A stretch of DNA of 20,167 nucleotides from an uncultured Lachnospiraceae bacterium. GTDB taxonomy: Bacteria > Bacillota_A > Clostridia > TANB77 > CAG-508. Shown one piece after another: positions 1 to 8,403 of this stretch. The notes under the pieces were generated by a model. The model was not told the DNA's origin. It did not search any database and saw only the letters and a program-made list of their open reading frames with translations. The translations under genes and the position numbers were made by a program. The DNA is taken from the NCBI GenBank assembly GCA_947165105.1, contig CAMUZC010000021.1, positions 1 to 20,167 on the forward strand. Reading direction: 5' to 3'. Position 1 is the stretch's first letter; the number at the start of each line of letters is the position of its first letter.

Positions 1-129
1 ACAAATAATGGTTATAAATATTGTAAGGATTTAACTCAGGATGATTTATTAGTTACAGATGAAGGTTTATTCAAGATTAAAGAAATAAGCTATTCTGAAC
101 AAAATAAGACTTATTCTATAAGTATTTAG
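1..129 (+). CDS. 3' end of an unidentified gene (Hint/intein-like tail)
   Basis: The first frame is open from the window edge to a TAG at 127-129 and gives the last 42 residues of a protein that starts outside the window. The residues read NNGYKYCKDLTQDDLLVT, then a stretch like FKIKEISY, ending NKTYSISI. From memory of the families, this resembles the part of intein or Hint domains that follows block B: a 'nnGy..a.dLt.dD.lv' turn, then beta strands leading towards 'vYdieV..HnF'. The final strand with the HN and C/S/T splice junction is absent before the stop. The polymerase frame begins 10 bases after this stop, so this could be a remnant or one half of a split intein in the polymerase gene. 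It could equally be an unrelated gene. The reading as a coding frame is fairly safe; the Hint assignment is weak. Confidence 0.5.
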   Translation, partial: TNNGYKYCKDLTQDDLLVTDEGLFKIKEISYSEQNKTYSISI

Positions 130-139
130 GAGAGGTATT

Positions 140-1327
140 ATGAAGATTAAAACAAGAATTAGACGAAAAATCGTAGGTTCAGACTTCTCAGCCCAAGAAC
201 CTCGTTTAACATGTCACTTATCTGGTGAGGATAAAATGTTAAATGCATACTTAGAAGGTAAAGATCTATATGCCGTTATTTCTGCTGGTGCTTTAAAGAA
301 TAATTATGAAGATAATCTTGAATTTTATCCTGAAGGTACTGAAATAGAAATAGATGGAAAGAAAATTATTGCTGGACATAAAACCCATAAAAATTTACAA
401 GGTAAAGCTAATAGAACTATTGGTAAAAAACTTTTATTAGCGTCTACTTATGGTATGGGTGCTGCAAGAGCTGGTATGACAATGGGTAAATCAAAAGAGG
501 AAGGTCAAGAACTACTTGATAACTTCTTCGCAGAATTTAGTAAAGTAAAAGAAGCCATTGATTATTCAAAAGAAAGTTTAAAGAAGTATGGTTATGTTGA
601 AGACTGGTTTGGAAGACGTAGACATTTACCAAAATATTTCTTACCTAGATTTGAAATTAGATATGAGGATCCAACTAAAAATAAAACTGAGACTTTTAAT
701 CCAATTTTAGGTTGTAAAGATAGAGAATTAGTTACAGATAAAATGAAATCTTATTTAGCTAAGGCTGAAGAATGTAAAGGTGATAAAGCTTTTGAAAAAC
801 TTCAACAACAAGCTAGAAAAGATGGTTATATCTTAATATCAAATACTGGAACTATTGCACAATGTGAAAGACAATGTTTCAATGCAAGAATTCAAGGTGG
901 TGCTGCTACTTTAACAAAGATAGCAATGATAAATATTTATTTTGATGAAAAATTAAAAGAATATGGTGCTAGATTAGTTTGTTCAGTACATGATGAAATC
1001 TTAGTTGAATGTTTAGATTTCTATAATAAAGAAGTAGAAGAAAGATTACCACAAATTATGATTGATTCAGCTAAACCTTATATGAAAGTTCCAATGAGTT
1101 GTGACCCATATAATGTTCAACGTTGGTATGGAGACGAATTAGCTAATCATATCTTAGATGATTTTAAGAAATTGGAATCTAAAGGTAAGTCTTTCGAAGA
1201 AGCAAAAGATATTATCCTTGAAGAAAATTGTGAATTGCCTAAACAAGCAGTAATGGATGTTTTAACTAATAAAAAAGATGTTATTGAGTGGGATCCAGAT
1301 GACCCTACAGTTTGGGAAGATCAATAA
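140..1327 (+). CDS. polA: family A DNA polymerase, catalytic (palm/fingers) part
   Basis: Template-directed DNA synthesis for phage replication. All three Pol A motifs are present. Motif A is GSDFSAQEPRL with Asp15. Motif B has Arg92, Lys96 and Tyr104-Gly in the exact R-x3-K-x7-YG spacing of the O helix. Motif C is VHDE with Asp285. The sequence KYGYVEDWFGRRRHLP (149-164) is typical of phage polymerases of this family. At 395 residues it lacks the 3'-5' exonuclease and thumb normally found before motif A: the ORF begins only about 14 residues ahead of the catalytic Asp. A good ribosome binding site (AGGAG at 128-132, seven bases before ATG) supports a real start at 140. It therefore looks like the C-terminal half of a split polymerase, or a gene interrupted by an intein or intron just left of the window. 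All four Trp codons are TGG. Confidence 0.93.
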   Translation: MKIKTRIRRKIVGSDFSAQEPRLTCHLSGEDKMLNAYLEGKDLYAVISAGALKNNYEDNLEFYPEGTEIEIDGKKIIAGHKTHKNLQGKANRTIGKKLLLASTYGMGAARAGMTMGKSKEEGQELLDNFFAEFSKVKEAIDYSKESLKKYGYVEDWFGRRRHLPKYFLPRFEIRYEDPTKNKTETFNPILGCKDRELVTDKMKSYLAKAEECKGDKAFEKLQQQARKDGYILISNTGTIAQCERQCFNARIQGGAATLTKIAMINIYFDEKLKEYGARLVCSVHDEILVECLDFYNKEVEERLPQIMIDSAKPYMKVPMSCDPYNVQRWYGDELANHILDDFKKLESKGKSFEEAKDIILEENCELPKQAVMDVLTNKKDVIEWDPDDPTVWEDQ

Positions 1328-1331
1328 AATA

Positions 1332-1341
1332 TTGTATAATA
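1332..1341 (+). promoter_or_regulatory. possible promoter -10 element before the clamp gene
   Basis: The 49-base gap between the polymerase and the clamp contains TTGTATAATA, with a perfect TATAAT at 1335-1340, followed by more AT-rich sequence (ATATATAATAA). The same 10-mer forms both arms of the palindrome between the divergent genes at 10401-10425. There is no clear -35 box. It may allow separate expression of the clamp. The gap holds no terminator. Confidence 0.35.
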
Positions 1342-1376
1342 ATATATAATAAAAATATTGAAAGTATGGTGAAATA

Positions 1377-2519
1377 ATGTTAATAAAAACAGAAAATATT
1401 AAAGAATTAGTTTCATTAATTAGTACTGCACGTAGTGTAGATTCTAAGAATATTGAAGATGTAAAGCTTAATACTAAAGATAATTTATTATATTTAAGCG
1501 TTACAAATAAAGAATATTATGTTTCTGTAAAAGCAGAAGCTGAGCCAACAGACAATCCAGAAAATAAATCTGCTGTAGTTGGTGCTGAAGCATTCTTAAC
1601 TTTAGTTTCAAGTTTAGCTTCAGAAGAAATTGAATTAATTTTCGAAGAAACATCTTTAAAAATTAAGAGTGGTAAATCAAAGTATTCATTACCATATATC
1701 GTTAGAGAATTAAATAATCAGATTAAACCAATAGCAATTGAAAATAAGCTTTCTGAATTTGATTTTTCTTTAGCTAATTTGGAATCAATCTTAGCTGTTA
1801 ATGCTAAAGAGGTAAAGAAAGTAAAGGATTCAGACGATCCAATTCATCATTTATTCTATTTAACAAAGAATGGATGTTTTACATTTGGAATTGGTAGTTG
1901 CTTTAACCAATTTGAATTAAATACTGATGCAGAATTAATGTTAAGTGAACATTTCGTAAATCTATTTAAGTTATTTACTACTGATGTTAAAGCTACTTAT
2001 GGAGTTGATAATGCAACAGCTAAATTATCCTTAGTTTCAGATAAGGTTTATTTATGTTCTTATATTAATATTGATGATATTTTAATTACTAGAATTAGAT
2101 CAAATTATGAATCTTCAAAGAGAATGTTTAATTTAGATTATAGTCATAATGTTGATTTTCCAGTTAAAGCTTTCTATGAAGTTTTAAATAGATTAGATAC
2201 TTTTAGAAAGTCAACAGATGATTTATTTGAAAAGACAACTTCTCTAGTTAATTTAGTTTTAAACGAAAATGAATGTACAATTATCGATAAAAATAAGAAT
2301 ATGGAATACTTAGAACTTGGAACTAAGGTTGAAGCTCCTATTTCAATTATAATTAATACTTATGATATTAAATCAATCTTAAATAGTTGTACTACAGATT
2401 TAATTAATATTAAGTTTGGAATTAAGTCTGATGTAATTAGAACAAATCCGATTTTAATTACTTATAATAATGTGTATAACTTAATTCCTGAATGGCCTAG
2501 ATCTGAATTTGGAGAATAA
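1377..2519 (+). CDS. dnaN: DNA polymerase III beta-type sliding clamp
   Basis: Ring-shaped processivity clamp that tethers the polymerase to DNA. The 380-residue length matches bacterial beta clamps (about 365-380), and the fold signature is visible by eye. The stretch FLTLVSSLASEEIELIF followed by LKIKSGKSKYSLPYI (about residues 73-107) corresponds to the conserved end of DnaN domain I. The rest shows the alternating strand pattern of the other two domains, though their sequence is divergent. The protein ends in a proline/acidic tail rather than the usual 'MPMR'-like end. The start has GGTGA at 1368-1372, four bases before ATG. It lies between the polymerase and a nuclease (two-base gap) and upstream of genes resembling the three clamp-loader subunits. 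The single Trp is TGG. Confidence in the clamp fold is good; the gene symbol is by analogy. Confidence 0.82.
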   Translation: MLIKTENIKELVSLISTARSVDSKNIEDVKLNTKDNLLYLSVTNKEYYVSVKAEAEPTDNPENKSAVVGAEAFLTLVSSLASEEIELIFEETSLKIKSGKSKYSLPYIVRELNNQIKPIAIENKLSEFDFSLANLESILAVNAKEVKKVKDSDDPIHHLFYLTKNGCFTFGIGSCFNQFELNTDAELMLSEHFVNLFKLFTTDVKATYGVDNATAKLSLVSDKVYLCSYINIDDILITRIRSNYESSKRMFNLDYSHNVDFPVKAFYEVLNRLDTFRKSTDDLFEKTTSLVNLVLNENECTIIDKNKNMEYLELGTKVEAPISIIINTYDIKSILNSCTTDLINIKFGIKSDVIRTNPILITYNNVYNLIPEWPRSEFGE

Positions 2520-2521
2520 AA

Positions 2522-3016
2522 ATGGCATATAATTACGGTAAAGCTTGGGAAGAACACTTTAAAGATTATTGGTCTAAATCATTTCCGGAATATTTAATTG
2601 CTCGTTTATACGATCAAATAACAAAATATAAAGATGTGTCTCAAAACCCTGCCGATTATTATTCATTTTTAGAAGATAAATTAATCTATTTAGAGTGTAA
2701 AGTTACTGAAGAAAATACTTTAAATTTTCAAAAATTTCCTCAATTAGAACGTATGTATAAGTTATCAACAACTTATAAAAATGTTATGGGATATGTAGTT
2801 ATTTGGTATAAGAGCCATGATTTAGTTGTCATGGTCTCTGACCAAGAAGCTATGAGAATAAAGAATGATGGAAATAAATCAATTAATGTTAAATTATTTA
2901 CTTCAAAATCTACTGATTATAATTATATAATTGTACCTACTAAGAAACTTTCAACATTCTTAAAGTGTGATTTTTTATCAATTAAAGATAAAATATTAAA
3001 TAAAGAGGTGATATAA
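2522..3016 (+). CDS. RecU-like PD-(D/E)XK nuclease (Holliday junction resolvase type)
   Basis: Probable structure-specific endonuclease acting on recombination or replication junctions. At 164 residues it is close to RecU-size proteins. The N-terminal helix has YGKAWEEHFKDYW (5-17) with candidate acidic residue Glu10 or Glu11. Then comes NPADYYSFLEDKLIYLECK (42-60), giving Asp45 and the E58-x-K60 pair of the PD-(D/E)XK core, followed by FQKFPQLERM where RecU has its conserved post-core helix. The ribosome binding site is GGAG at 2511-2514. The TAA stop overlaps the next ATG (TAATG), suggesting coupled translation. It could instead be a generic restriction-like phage nuclease. The catalytic core is clear; the junction-resolving role is inferred from the family and from nearby recA. 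Confidence 0.75.
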   Translation: MAYNYGKAWEEHFKDYWSKSFPEYLIARLYDQITKYKDVSQNPADYYSFLEDKLIYLECKVTEENTLNFQKFPQLERMYKLSTTYKNVMGYVVIWYKSHDLVVMVSDQEAMRIKNDGNKSINVKLFTSKSTDYNYIIVPTKKLSTFLKCDFLSIKDKILNKEVI

Positions 3017-3543
3017 TGATAGATATTACTAATGCTAAAGATGAAGTAAATAAGGTCGTAGATCAATTAGCTGAATCAGTTGCAGATCTTACTAATGAGA
3101 TGACTGCAAGATTAGATGCTTTAATTAAGAAAGTTGCTCTTGGTGTTGATTTAATGACTAACGCTGAAATAAGAGAAACTATGGCTAAGATCAGTGTTGA
3201 AGCTTATTCTATTGGAATTTTAAAAGAACAAAATTCTCTTAGAGATGCTTGTGCCTCAGCTTTATATAAAGAAGCAGCAGCACGTTCATTCTCAACTACA
3301 GTCGGTTCTGTAGAAGCAAAAAAGAATCAATCTGTTCTAGACACTTTAGATAGACAAGCTGTTTCAATATTGTATAATACTTCGACAAACTTATTAAAAA
3401 CTAAGTGCGATGAAGCACATAGAATTGTAAGTGTATTAAGTAATATTTTGATCTCAAGAGCTGCTGAAGCTAAAAATCAATATAGTCCACGTAGTGAATT
3501 AGATCAAATGCCTTATAATAATGACGAAAATGGAGATAATTAA
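3016..3543 (+). CDS. hypothetical helical protein between RecU-like nuclease and RecA
   Basis: I do not recognise this 175-residue protein. It is predicted to be almost entirely alpha-helical: the N-terminal 45 residues have a heptad-like pattern (DEVNKVVDQLAESVADLTNEM) suggestive of a coiled coil, followed by Ala-rich helices and a polar, acidic tail ending in NNDENGDN. It has no signal peptide, membrane segment or cysteine cluster. The start uses the strong site GAGGTGAT at 3005-3012. Both ends overlap neighbours by TAATG, so it is embedded in the recombination operon between a RecU-like nuclease and RecA. A recombination mediator or accessory factor would fit the location, but nothing in the sequence proves it. 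Confidence 0.8.
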   Translation: MIDITNAKDEVNKVVDQLAESVADLTNEMTARLDALIKKVALGVDLMTNAEIRETMAKISVEAYSIGILKEQNSLRDACASALYKEAAARSFSTTVGSVEAKKNQSVLDTLDRQAVSILYNTSTNLLKTKCDEAHRIVSVLSNILISRAAEAKNQYSPRSELDQMPYNNDENGDN

Positions 3544-4808
3544 TGGCTAAAAAGGAAGCAAAAACATTTGCAGAAGCGGTTGCAAATATAAATTCCGCTA
3601 ATAAAAAATGAAAAGTTCTTTCATTTGGTGATCCATCTAGAGAATTAAAGAAATTACCTTTAAAATCTCTTCCAATTGATTTATCATTTAAAGGTGGTTT
3701 ACCTTATGGACAATTAGTTACTGTTTCTGGTGTAGAACACTCAGGTAAATCTTCTTATGCTGCAGCTATGATGGCTAGATATCAAGAAGAAAATCCTGGA
3801 AAAGTTTGTATTTGGATTGATGGAGAAAATACACTATTAACACAAGGTTCATATTTTAAATCTGATTATGGTCTATCTTATGATGAAAGTTGTTTCTTAA
3901 GATATGATACTGCCGGTAAAGCTGCTGAGGAAATTTTCCAAGATATTCTTGAATTACAAGGATTTAATGAGATTGGTATGATTGTATTAGATTCTTCTAA
4001 GAGTTTAATTTCAATGGCGGATTTAGATAATGAATTTGTTAAGGATAATGGACAAAGAGCTTCTATTGCTAAGCCTATGGGTAAATTTGTTAGAGCAATG
4101 GTTCAATATCTTCCTAAGAGAAATAATATTTTATTAGTAATAAATCAAGTAACTATTGAAAAGGAAATGTTCTCAACAACATATACTGAATCTGGTGGTT
4201 ATTCATTAAGATTCTTCCCAAGTGTTAAGATTAGATTTGGTACACGTACATTTACTGCTACAACTGCTACTGGCTTATTAAAAACTGATATCAGTTCATC
4301 TAAAGCTCAAGGCGAATATGCAGATAAGGTTAACGGAATGCAATTCCACTATGTTGTAGTAAAGAATAGAACTAACATTATGACTAATGCTGGTGGATTT
4401 ATTACAGTTAAGTTTGGAAAAGGAATTGATAGAGTACATGACTTCTTAGAAGTTATAGAAACTGCTAAAGTTTTATTCCATCCATCTCCTAGAACTGAAG
4501 CTCTAGTTGATTTAATTACTGGTGAAATTCTAAAAGATAAAGTTACTGGAAGAGATTTACAATTCTCAAAGCATTCGGACTTAGAGAATTATCTTGAAGA
4601 AAATAAAGATTTCTTTGATGAATATTATTTCCAAGTTTTAGATTTCTTATGTGGTAAGAAAGAAAACTTAAATCTATTAGATCAAAATGTTGTAGCTGAA
4701 TTAATGGATCAAGAAGCACAGATTATGAAAGATATTCCAACAGAAGCTGCAGCTCTAGCTGCTGATGGACTTACTGAGGAAGATTTAAGAGATGTCCAAT
4801 CCATTTAG
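3543..4808 (+). CDS. recA: RecA-family recombinase (contains one TGA read as Trp)
   Basis: ATP-dependent strand-exchange protein for homologous recombination and phage replication or repair. The ATG at 3543 overlaps the upstream stop (TAATG) and has GGAGAT before it. Codon 23, at 3609-3611, is TGA and must be read as Trp, because the frame then runs straight into the Walker A region. A standard-code start further down (3768) would lose that motif. Visible features are LPYGQLVTVSGVEHSGKSS (53-71, Walker A with Lys69), IWIDGENTLL (RecA-type strand after Walker A), MIVLDSS (Walker B) and LLVINQVT (the L2-preceding strand). At 421 residues it is longer than bacterial RecA (about 350), with an extra acidic C-terminal region ending in EEDLRDVQSI. 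The last 17 bases overlap the next nuclease gene. Confidence 0.9.
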
Positions 4809-5187
4809 AATAAAATCCGAGAGTTCTGGTGGTAAACCCACCAGATTTTTCTCAGATAAACAAGAAAAAGCTGTAGCAAAAGCTACAGGTGGTAGACAAA
4901 CAAAAAACTCTGGTGCTTCATTATTTCAAAAATCCGATGTTTTATTAGACGATTTTACTTTAGAATGTAAAACAAAGACATCAAATTGTGAATCTATTTC
5001 TATTAAAAAAGAATGGTTCGATAAACAATTAAGAGAAAGTATTCAAATGGGTAAACATTATTCAGCTATTGTAATTAATTTTGGTCCTGATGCTCCATAT
5101 AATGAAAATCATTACATTATTGATGAGCGATTATTTAATATGTTATTAGATTATATTGCAGAATTAAAAAATAATCCAGAAGAATAA
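4792..5187 (+). CDS. phage Holliday-junction-resolvase-like PD-(D/E)XK nuclease
   Basis: Small (131-residue) nuclease of a type common in phages beside replication and recombination genes. Diagnostic residues are Glu25 in SDKQEKAVAKATGGRQTKNS, Asp49 in FQKSDVLL, and E58-x-K60 in FTLECKTKT, followed by ESISIKKEWF. Together these form the PD-(D/E)XK active site with the characteristic 'NSGA' turn. The start at 4792 lies inside the end of recA (17-base overlap) with GAGGA at 4776-4780, 11 bases upstream, which is a rather long spacing. A later start would lose little but has no better ribosome binding site. This is the second PD-(D/E)XK protein in the same operon, so the two probably act on different DNA structures. 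The single Trp is TGG. Confidence 0.8.
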   Translation: MSNPFRIKSESSGGKPTRFFSDKQEKAVAKATGGRQTKNSGASLFQKSDVLLDDFTLECKTKTSNCESISIKKEWFDKQLRESIQMGKHYSAIVINFGPDAPYNENHYIIDERLFNMLLDYIAELKNNPEE

Positions 5188-5197
5188 GGAGATTAAT

Positions 5198-5554
5198 ATG
5201 CCTTCAGACATAATTAAAAAACAATTATTATCTCTAGAATTAGCTATTCCATCTTCTTATGATCCAAAAACAAATTCTTATTTTATTCCTAAATACTCTG
5301 GTGATATTTATTCAGTAGGTAAAAGCTATCTTATTGAATTAAATAGTGAATTATTATTAACAGATAAAATTTACGAATGGGAAAATACTAGAAAACCTAG
5401 TTCAAAATATTTAAAAATAACAGTAAACCAATCTATTGCTAAAATGATCCAAGTTATGGGTGTTGAAGCTGACCTTGGAGATTCATTTACTCAGACAAAA
5501 ATTTGAGAGGGTTGGTTAAATATAGATTATATAAAACAAATAAAACCACTTTAA
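5198..5554 (+). CDS. small hypothetical protein (TGA read as Trp near the end)
   Basis: Unrecognised 118-residue protein between the resolvase-like nuclease and the clamp-loader genes. It has a strong ribosome binding site (AAGGAGAT) about five bases before the ATG. Under the standard code it would stop at 5504-5506. Reading that TGA as Trp adds a short tail (WEGWLNIDYIKQIKPL) ending in TAA at 5552-5554. The tail contains a TGG Trp three residues later. The protein has a basic middle (KPSSKYLKITVNQSIAKM) but no motif I can name. The extended reading is inferred from the code used in neighbouring genes, and this gene alone does not prove it. Confidence 0.7.
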
Positions 5555-5586
5555 TTTGTTGTATTATATTATATCGAGGTGATAAT

Positions 5587-6615
5587 GTGGAACAATCTTT
5601 AGCCGTAAAATATCGTCCAACTGAATTTGAACATGTTGTTGGACAATCAATTAATTGTGATATTCTACAAAGTCAATTAAAGAATAAAAAAATTAAACAT
5701 GGCTATTTATTTAGTGGAGCATCTGGTTGTGGTAAGACAACATTAGCAAAGATTTTTGCAAATAAAGTTAATGATCAAGAAGCTCCAATTGAATTAGACT
5801 GTGCTTCACATAACTCAGTAGAAGATGTAAAAGATATTTTAAAATTATCTAGAAAAAGAGTTTTGCACGGAGAATATAAAGTATTTATCTTAGATGAATG
5901 TCATATGTTCTCTTCAACAGCTTGGAATGCATTTTTAAAGAGTATTGAAGAACCGTCTGAATTTACTATTTATATCTTCTGTACAACAGAACCAGAAAAG
6001 ATACCAGAAACAATCTTAAATAGATTACAAAGATATAATTTTGGTAAGATTTCTTTAGAGGATATAAAATCAAGATTACAAATTATTTGTAATAGTGAAA
6101 ATATTAAAATTACTGAAGATGCATTAGATCTAATTGCAAAGATTAGTAATGGTTCTCTTCGTGATGCTATTATGACATTAGAACAATGTTCAGATTATTC
6201 AGATAATTTAACATTAGATAGTGTTAAAACAGTTGTTGGTGATTTAACTTTATTAAATATGTTAAGATTAACTAAAGCTTTAATTGAAAAGGATCAAAAA
6301 ACAATCATTGAAATTATTACTACGTTATTTAATAGTGGACATGATTTAAAAGCATTCTTAACTAATTATTTAAGCTTTAATTTAGATTTAACAAAATATG
6401 TTTTATTTAGAAATATTGATGTTACTGCGATTCCAAAGTACCTAGAACAAAATGTTCAATCTGTTATATTTAATTGTGGAAGTAATCCAAATGAAGCTAT
6501 AAATTATTTAAATGATTTATCTGAAGTTTTATTAAAATTAAAAACATTAGTTAGATTCGATTCATCTTATCAAAATACTATTATTATTTCTTTAATATCT
6601 TTTATTAGACGTTAG
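5587..6615 (+). CDS. dnaX: clamp-loader ATPase, DnaX (gamma/tau)-like, GTG start
   Basis: AAA+ motor subunit of a Pol III-type clamp loader, opening the sliding clamp with ATP. The N-terminus matches DnaX: SLAVKYRPTEFEHVVGQ (4-20). Walker A is GASGCGKT (44-51) and Walker B ILDECH (101-106). The helix WNAFLKSIEEP and sensor-1 FCTTEP follow. The usual SRC arginine-finger motif is NRL (R146) here. The zinc module usually present between Walker A and B of bacterial DnaX is missing: only short VNDQEAPIELDCASHN remains. At 342 residues it is gamma-length or shorter, with no tau tail. The GTG start at 5587 has GAGGTGAT seven bases upstream. The in-frame ATG at 5503 lies inside the previous gene and lacks this, so GTG is preferred. 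Stop is TAG. Confidence 0.87.
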   Translation: MEQSLAVKYRPTEFEHVVGQSINCDILQSQLKNKKIKHGYLFSGASGCGKTTLAKIFANKVNDQEAPIELDCASHNSVEDVKDILKLSRKRVLHGEYKVFILDECHMFSSTAWNAFLKSIEEPSEFTIYIFCTTEPEKIPETILNRLQRYNFGKISLEDIKSRLQIICNSENIKITEDALDLIAKISNGSLRDAIMTLEQCSDYSDNLTLDSVKTVVGDLTLLNMLRLTKALIEKDQKTIIEIITTLFNSGHDLKAFLTNYLSFNLDLTKYVLFRNIDVTAIPKYLEQNVQSVIFNCGSNPNEAINYLNDLSEVLLKLKTLVRFDSSYQNTIIISLISFIRR

Positions 6616-6628
6616 GTGGTGATTAATT

Positions 6629-7447
6629 ATGAATATTATTGGACAAGAACCAATTATGAATTTAATTAATCAATATACTAGAGAATCACTTCCAAAATCA
6701 ATATTATTTATTGGTGAAGATGGTTGTGGAAAGAAATTAATTAGTAATTATTTAGCAAAGAAAGTCGATTTAGAAGTTATAGATATAAATGAAGAAGTTA
6801 CTGATGAAGAGCTAGATTCATATTTATATGGAGTTCATCCAAAAATTTATAGGATTAATCTTGATTTATTTAAACAGAAAAATCAAAATCAATTCTTAAA
6901 GTTTATTGAAGAACCTACTAAAAATGTTTTCGTAATTCTAACAAGTACTTCTGAATCATTTATACTTCCAACCATATTAAATAGATGTATAAAATTTAGA
7001 TTTGCTCAATACACACCAGATCAATTAAAAGAAATTGCATCTTTAAGTAATATGCATTTCAGTGATTTAATGTATAAAGTTTGTAAAACTCCAGGTCAAC
7101 TTTTAGATAAAGATGATGACCAATTAACTAAACTTTCTACTTTATGTTCTAAAATGGTTCGTTCAATACGTGCTTATACTAAAGAATCATTTTTAGGAAT
7201 TTTTACAAAGATAAATTATAAAGAAGATTATGAATTATTTGATTTTAATTTATTTTTAAATGTGTTAGAATATGTAGCATTTGATGAGTATTTATTATCT
7301 AATAATTTAGATTCATTAAAGATTTATGAAGTTACTAATAATTATAAGTCTTTATATACTGAAGCAAATCGACCAGTTAAAGAACAATTTATGATAAATT
7401 TTCTAATGGTTTTATATGATAAAGTTGTATTAGGAAGTGATAATTAA
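6629..7447 (+). CDS. holB: clamp-loader delta-prime-like subunit
   Basis: Probable rigid, non-hydrolysing partner in the clamp loader. The 272-residue protein is AAA+-like: it starts MNIIGQEPIMNLI, with a P-loop-like GEDGCGKK (29-36) in which the final Ser/Thr is replaced by Lys. No Walker B acidic pair is visible. It then has FLKFIEEP and TILNRC-type sequences like DnaX and delta-prime. A degenerate nucleotide site with an intact NRC/SRC-like arginine finger is the usual state of bacterial delta-prime subunits. The start has AGGTGGTGA about six bases upstream. The TAA overlaps the following ATG (TAATG). Its position between DnaX-like and delta-like genes supports the call. No Trp residues. 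Confidence 0.75.
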   Translation: MNIIGQEPIMNLINQYTRESLPKSILFIGEDGCGKKLISNYLAKKVDLEVIDINEEVTDEELDSYLYGVHPKIYRINLDLFKQKNQNQFLKFIEEPTKNVFVILTSTSESFILPTILNRCIKFRFAQYTPDQLKEIASLSNMHFSDLMYKVCKTPGQLLDKDDDQLTKLSTLCSKMVRSIRAYTKESFLGIFTKINYKEDYELFDFNLFLNVLEYVAFDEYLLSNNLDSLKIYEVTNNYKSLYTEANRPVKEQFMINFLMVLYDKVVLGSDN

Positions 7448-8367
7448 TGATTAGCTTAGATGAATTAAAACATTCTATTGAAGACGATACTTTAACTATT
7501 GATTTATTAGTATTTGTATGTAAAGATAAACAAACATGGTTAGCTGATCAATATATTAATTGGATATGTGACCAAAATGGTTATAAGCATAATTTAATAG
7601 ACAGTCTAGCTGAAGTAAATAAGAATTCAGCTGTAGCATTAATTGGTGATTTTAAAAAAGATTTAAATATTATTAGAACAGATGTATTTAAAGAAAATTA
7701 TGATTTCGATTTAGTTGAAAATACGATAATTGTCTGTGAAAAAATAGATAAAAAGTTAACAACAAAATTAGAACAATATATTATTGAAGTTCCAAAATTA
7801 ACTGATTGGCAAGTAAAAGATTATATTAAACAAGTTCAATGTCCAACATTAAGTCCAGAAGCAACTGATTGGTTATATACAGTTACAAATGGAAATGTTT
7901 ATGCAATAGATAATGAATTAGATAAAGTTAATTTATTTGATCCGAAACTTGCTAATGATATTTTATTAAAATTAAAAAACGACAAGAATTCTCATTTATA
8001 TGGATTAAATACTTTTAAATTTGTTGATGCACTAATAAATAATGATAGATTAATTTTAACTGATATGATAGCTCATAGAACATTATGGGACAGCGATCCA
8101 ATATTTATTTTAACTTTAATGATTAATAAACTAAAACAATTAATTTTAATTAAAGGAAATAGTGGAGTATTACCAACAGATTTAAAATTAACTTCAAAAC
8201 AGGTTTGGGCATTAAAGAACTTTTATAGAAATGTGGATTTAGAAAGAATGGAAAAACAATTAAAATTTCTTTCTAGTATTAATTTAAGATTAAATCTAGG
8301 ACAATTGGATTATGGAAATTCTAAAATATTATTAGATTATATGATATGTAATTTGATTTCTAATTAA
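7447..8367 (+). CDS. holA: clamp-loader delta-like subunit
   Basis: Probable clamp-opening 'wrench' subunit. At 306 residues it is close to delta subunits (about 330-340). The recognisable pattern includes WQVKDYIKQ followed by a segment like LSPEATDWLYTVTNGNVYAI, then an alpha-helical C-terminus with IFILTLMINKLKQLILIKG and LRLNLGQLDYGNSKILLDYM. This echoes the HolA pattern 'P..il..l...lr.ll..k....' and the final 'd..iK.g..d....le.l'. There is no P-loop, as expected for delta. Identity by sequence alone is modest; location directly after DnaX-like and delta-prime-like genes with a TAATG overlap strengthens it. Six Trp codons are all TGG. The gene ends at TAA before a 91-base gap. Confidence 0.65.
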   Translation: MISLDELKHSIEDDTLTIDLLVFVCKDKQTWLADQYINWICDQNGYKHNLIDSLAEVNKNSAVALIGDFKKDLNIIRTDVFKENYDFDLVENTIIVCEKIDKKLTTKLEQYIIEVPKLTDWQVKDYIKQVQCPTLSPEATDWLYTVTNGNVYAIDNELDKVNLFDPKLANDILLKLKNDKNSHLYGLNTFKFVDALINNDRLILTDMIAHRTLWDSDPIFILTLMINKLKQLILIKGNSGVLPTDLKLTSKQVWALKNFYRNVDLERMEKQLKFLSSINLRLNLGQLDYGNSKILLDYMICNLISN

Positions 8368-8403
8368 GTTTTATTTTAGATCTGATAGAAAACCAATTAA
8401 AGT

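Noticed and set aside
3370..3379. TTGTATAATA promoter-like 10-mer
   Set aside because: It lies inside the coding frame of the helical unknown gene (reading SILYNT), with no gene start just downstream, so it is probably chance.
3543..3768. RecA gene beginning at ATG 3768 with a separate tiny gene before it
   Set aside because: The frame from 3543 holds the Walker A motif and is interrupted only by one TGA, which neighbouring genes read as Trp; the start has a TAATG coupling site.
5503..5587. Longer DnaX-like start at ATG 5503
   Set aside because: It overlaps the upstream gene and has no ribosome binding site, while GTG at 5587 has GAGGTGAT at good spacing and begins at the conserved family N-terminus.
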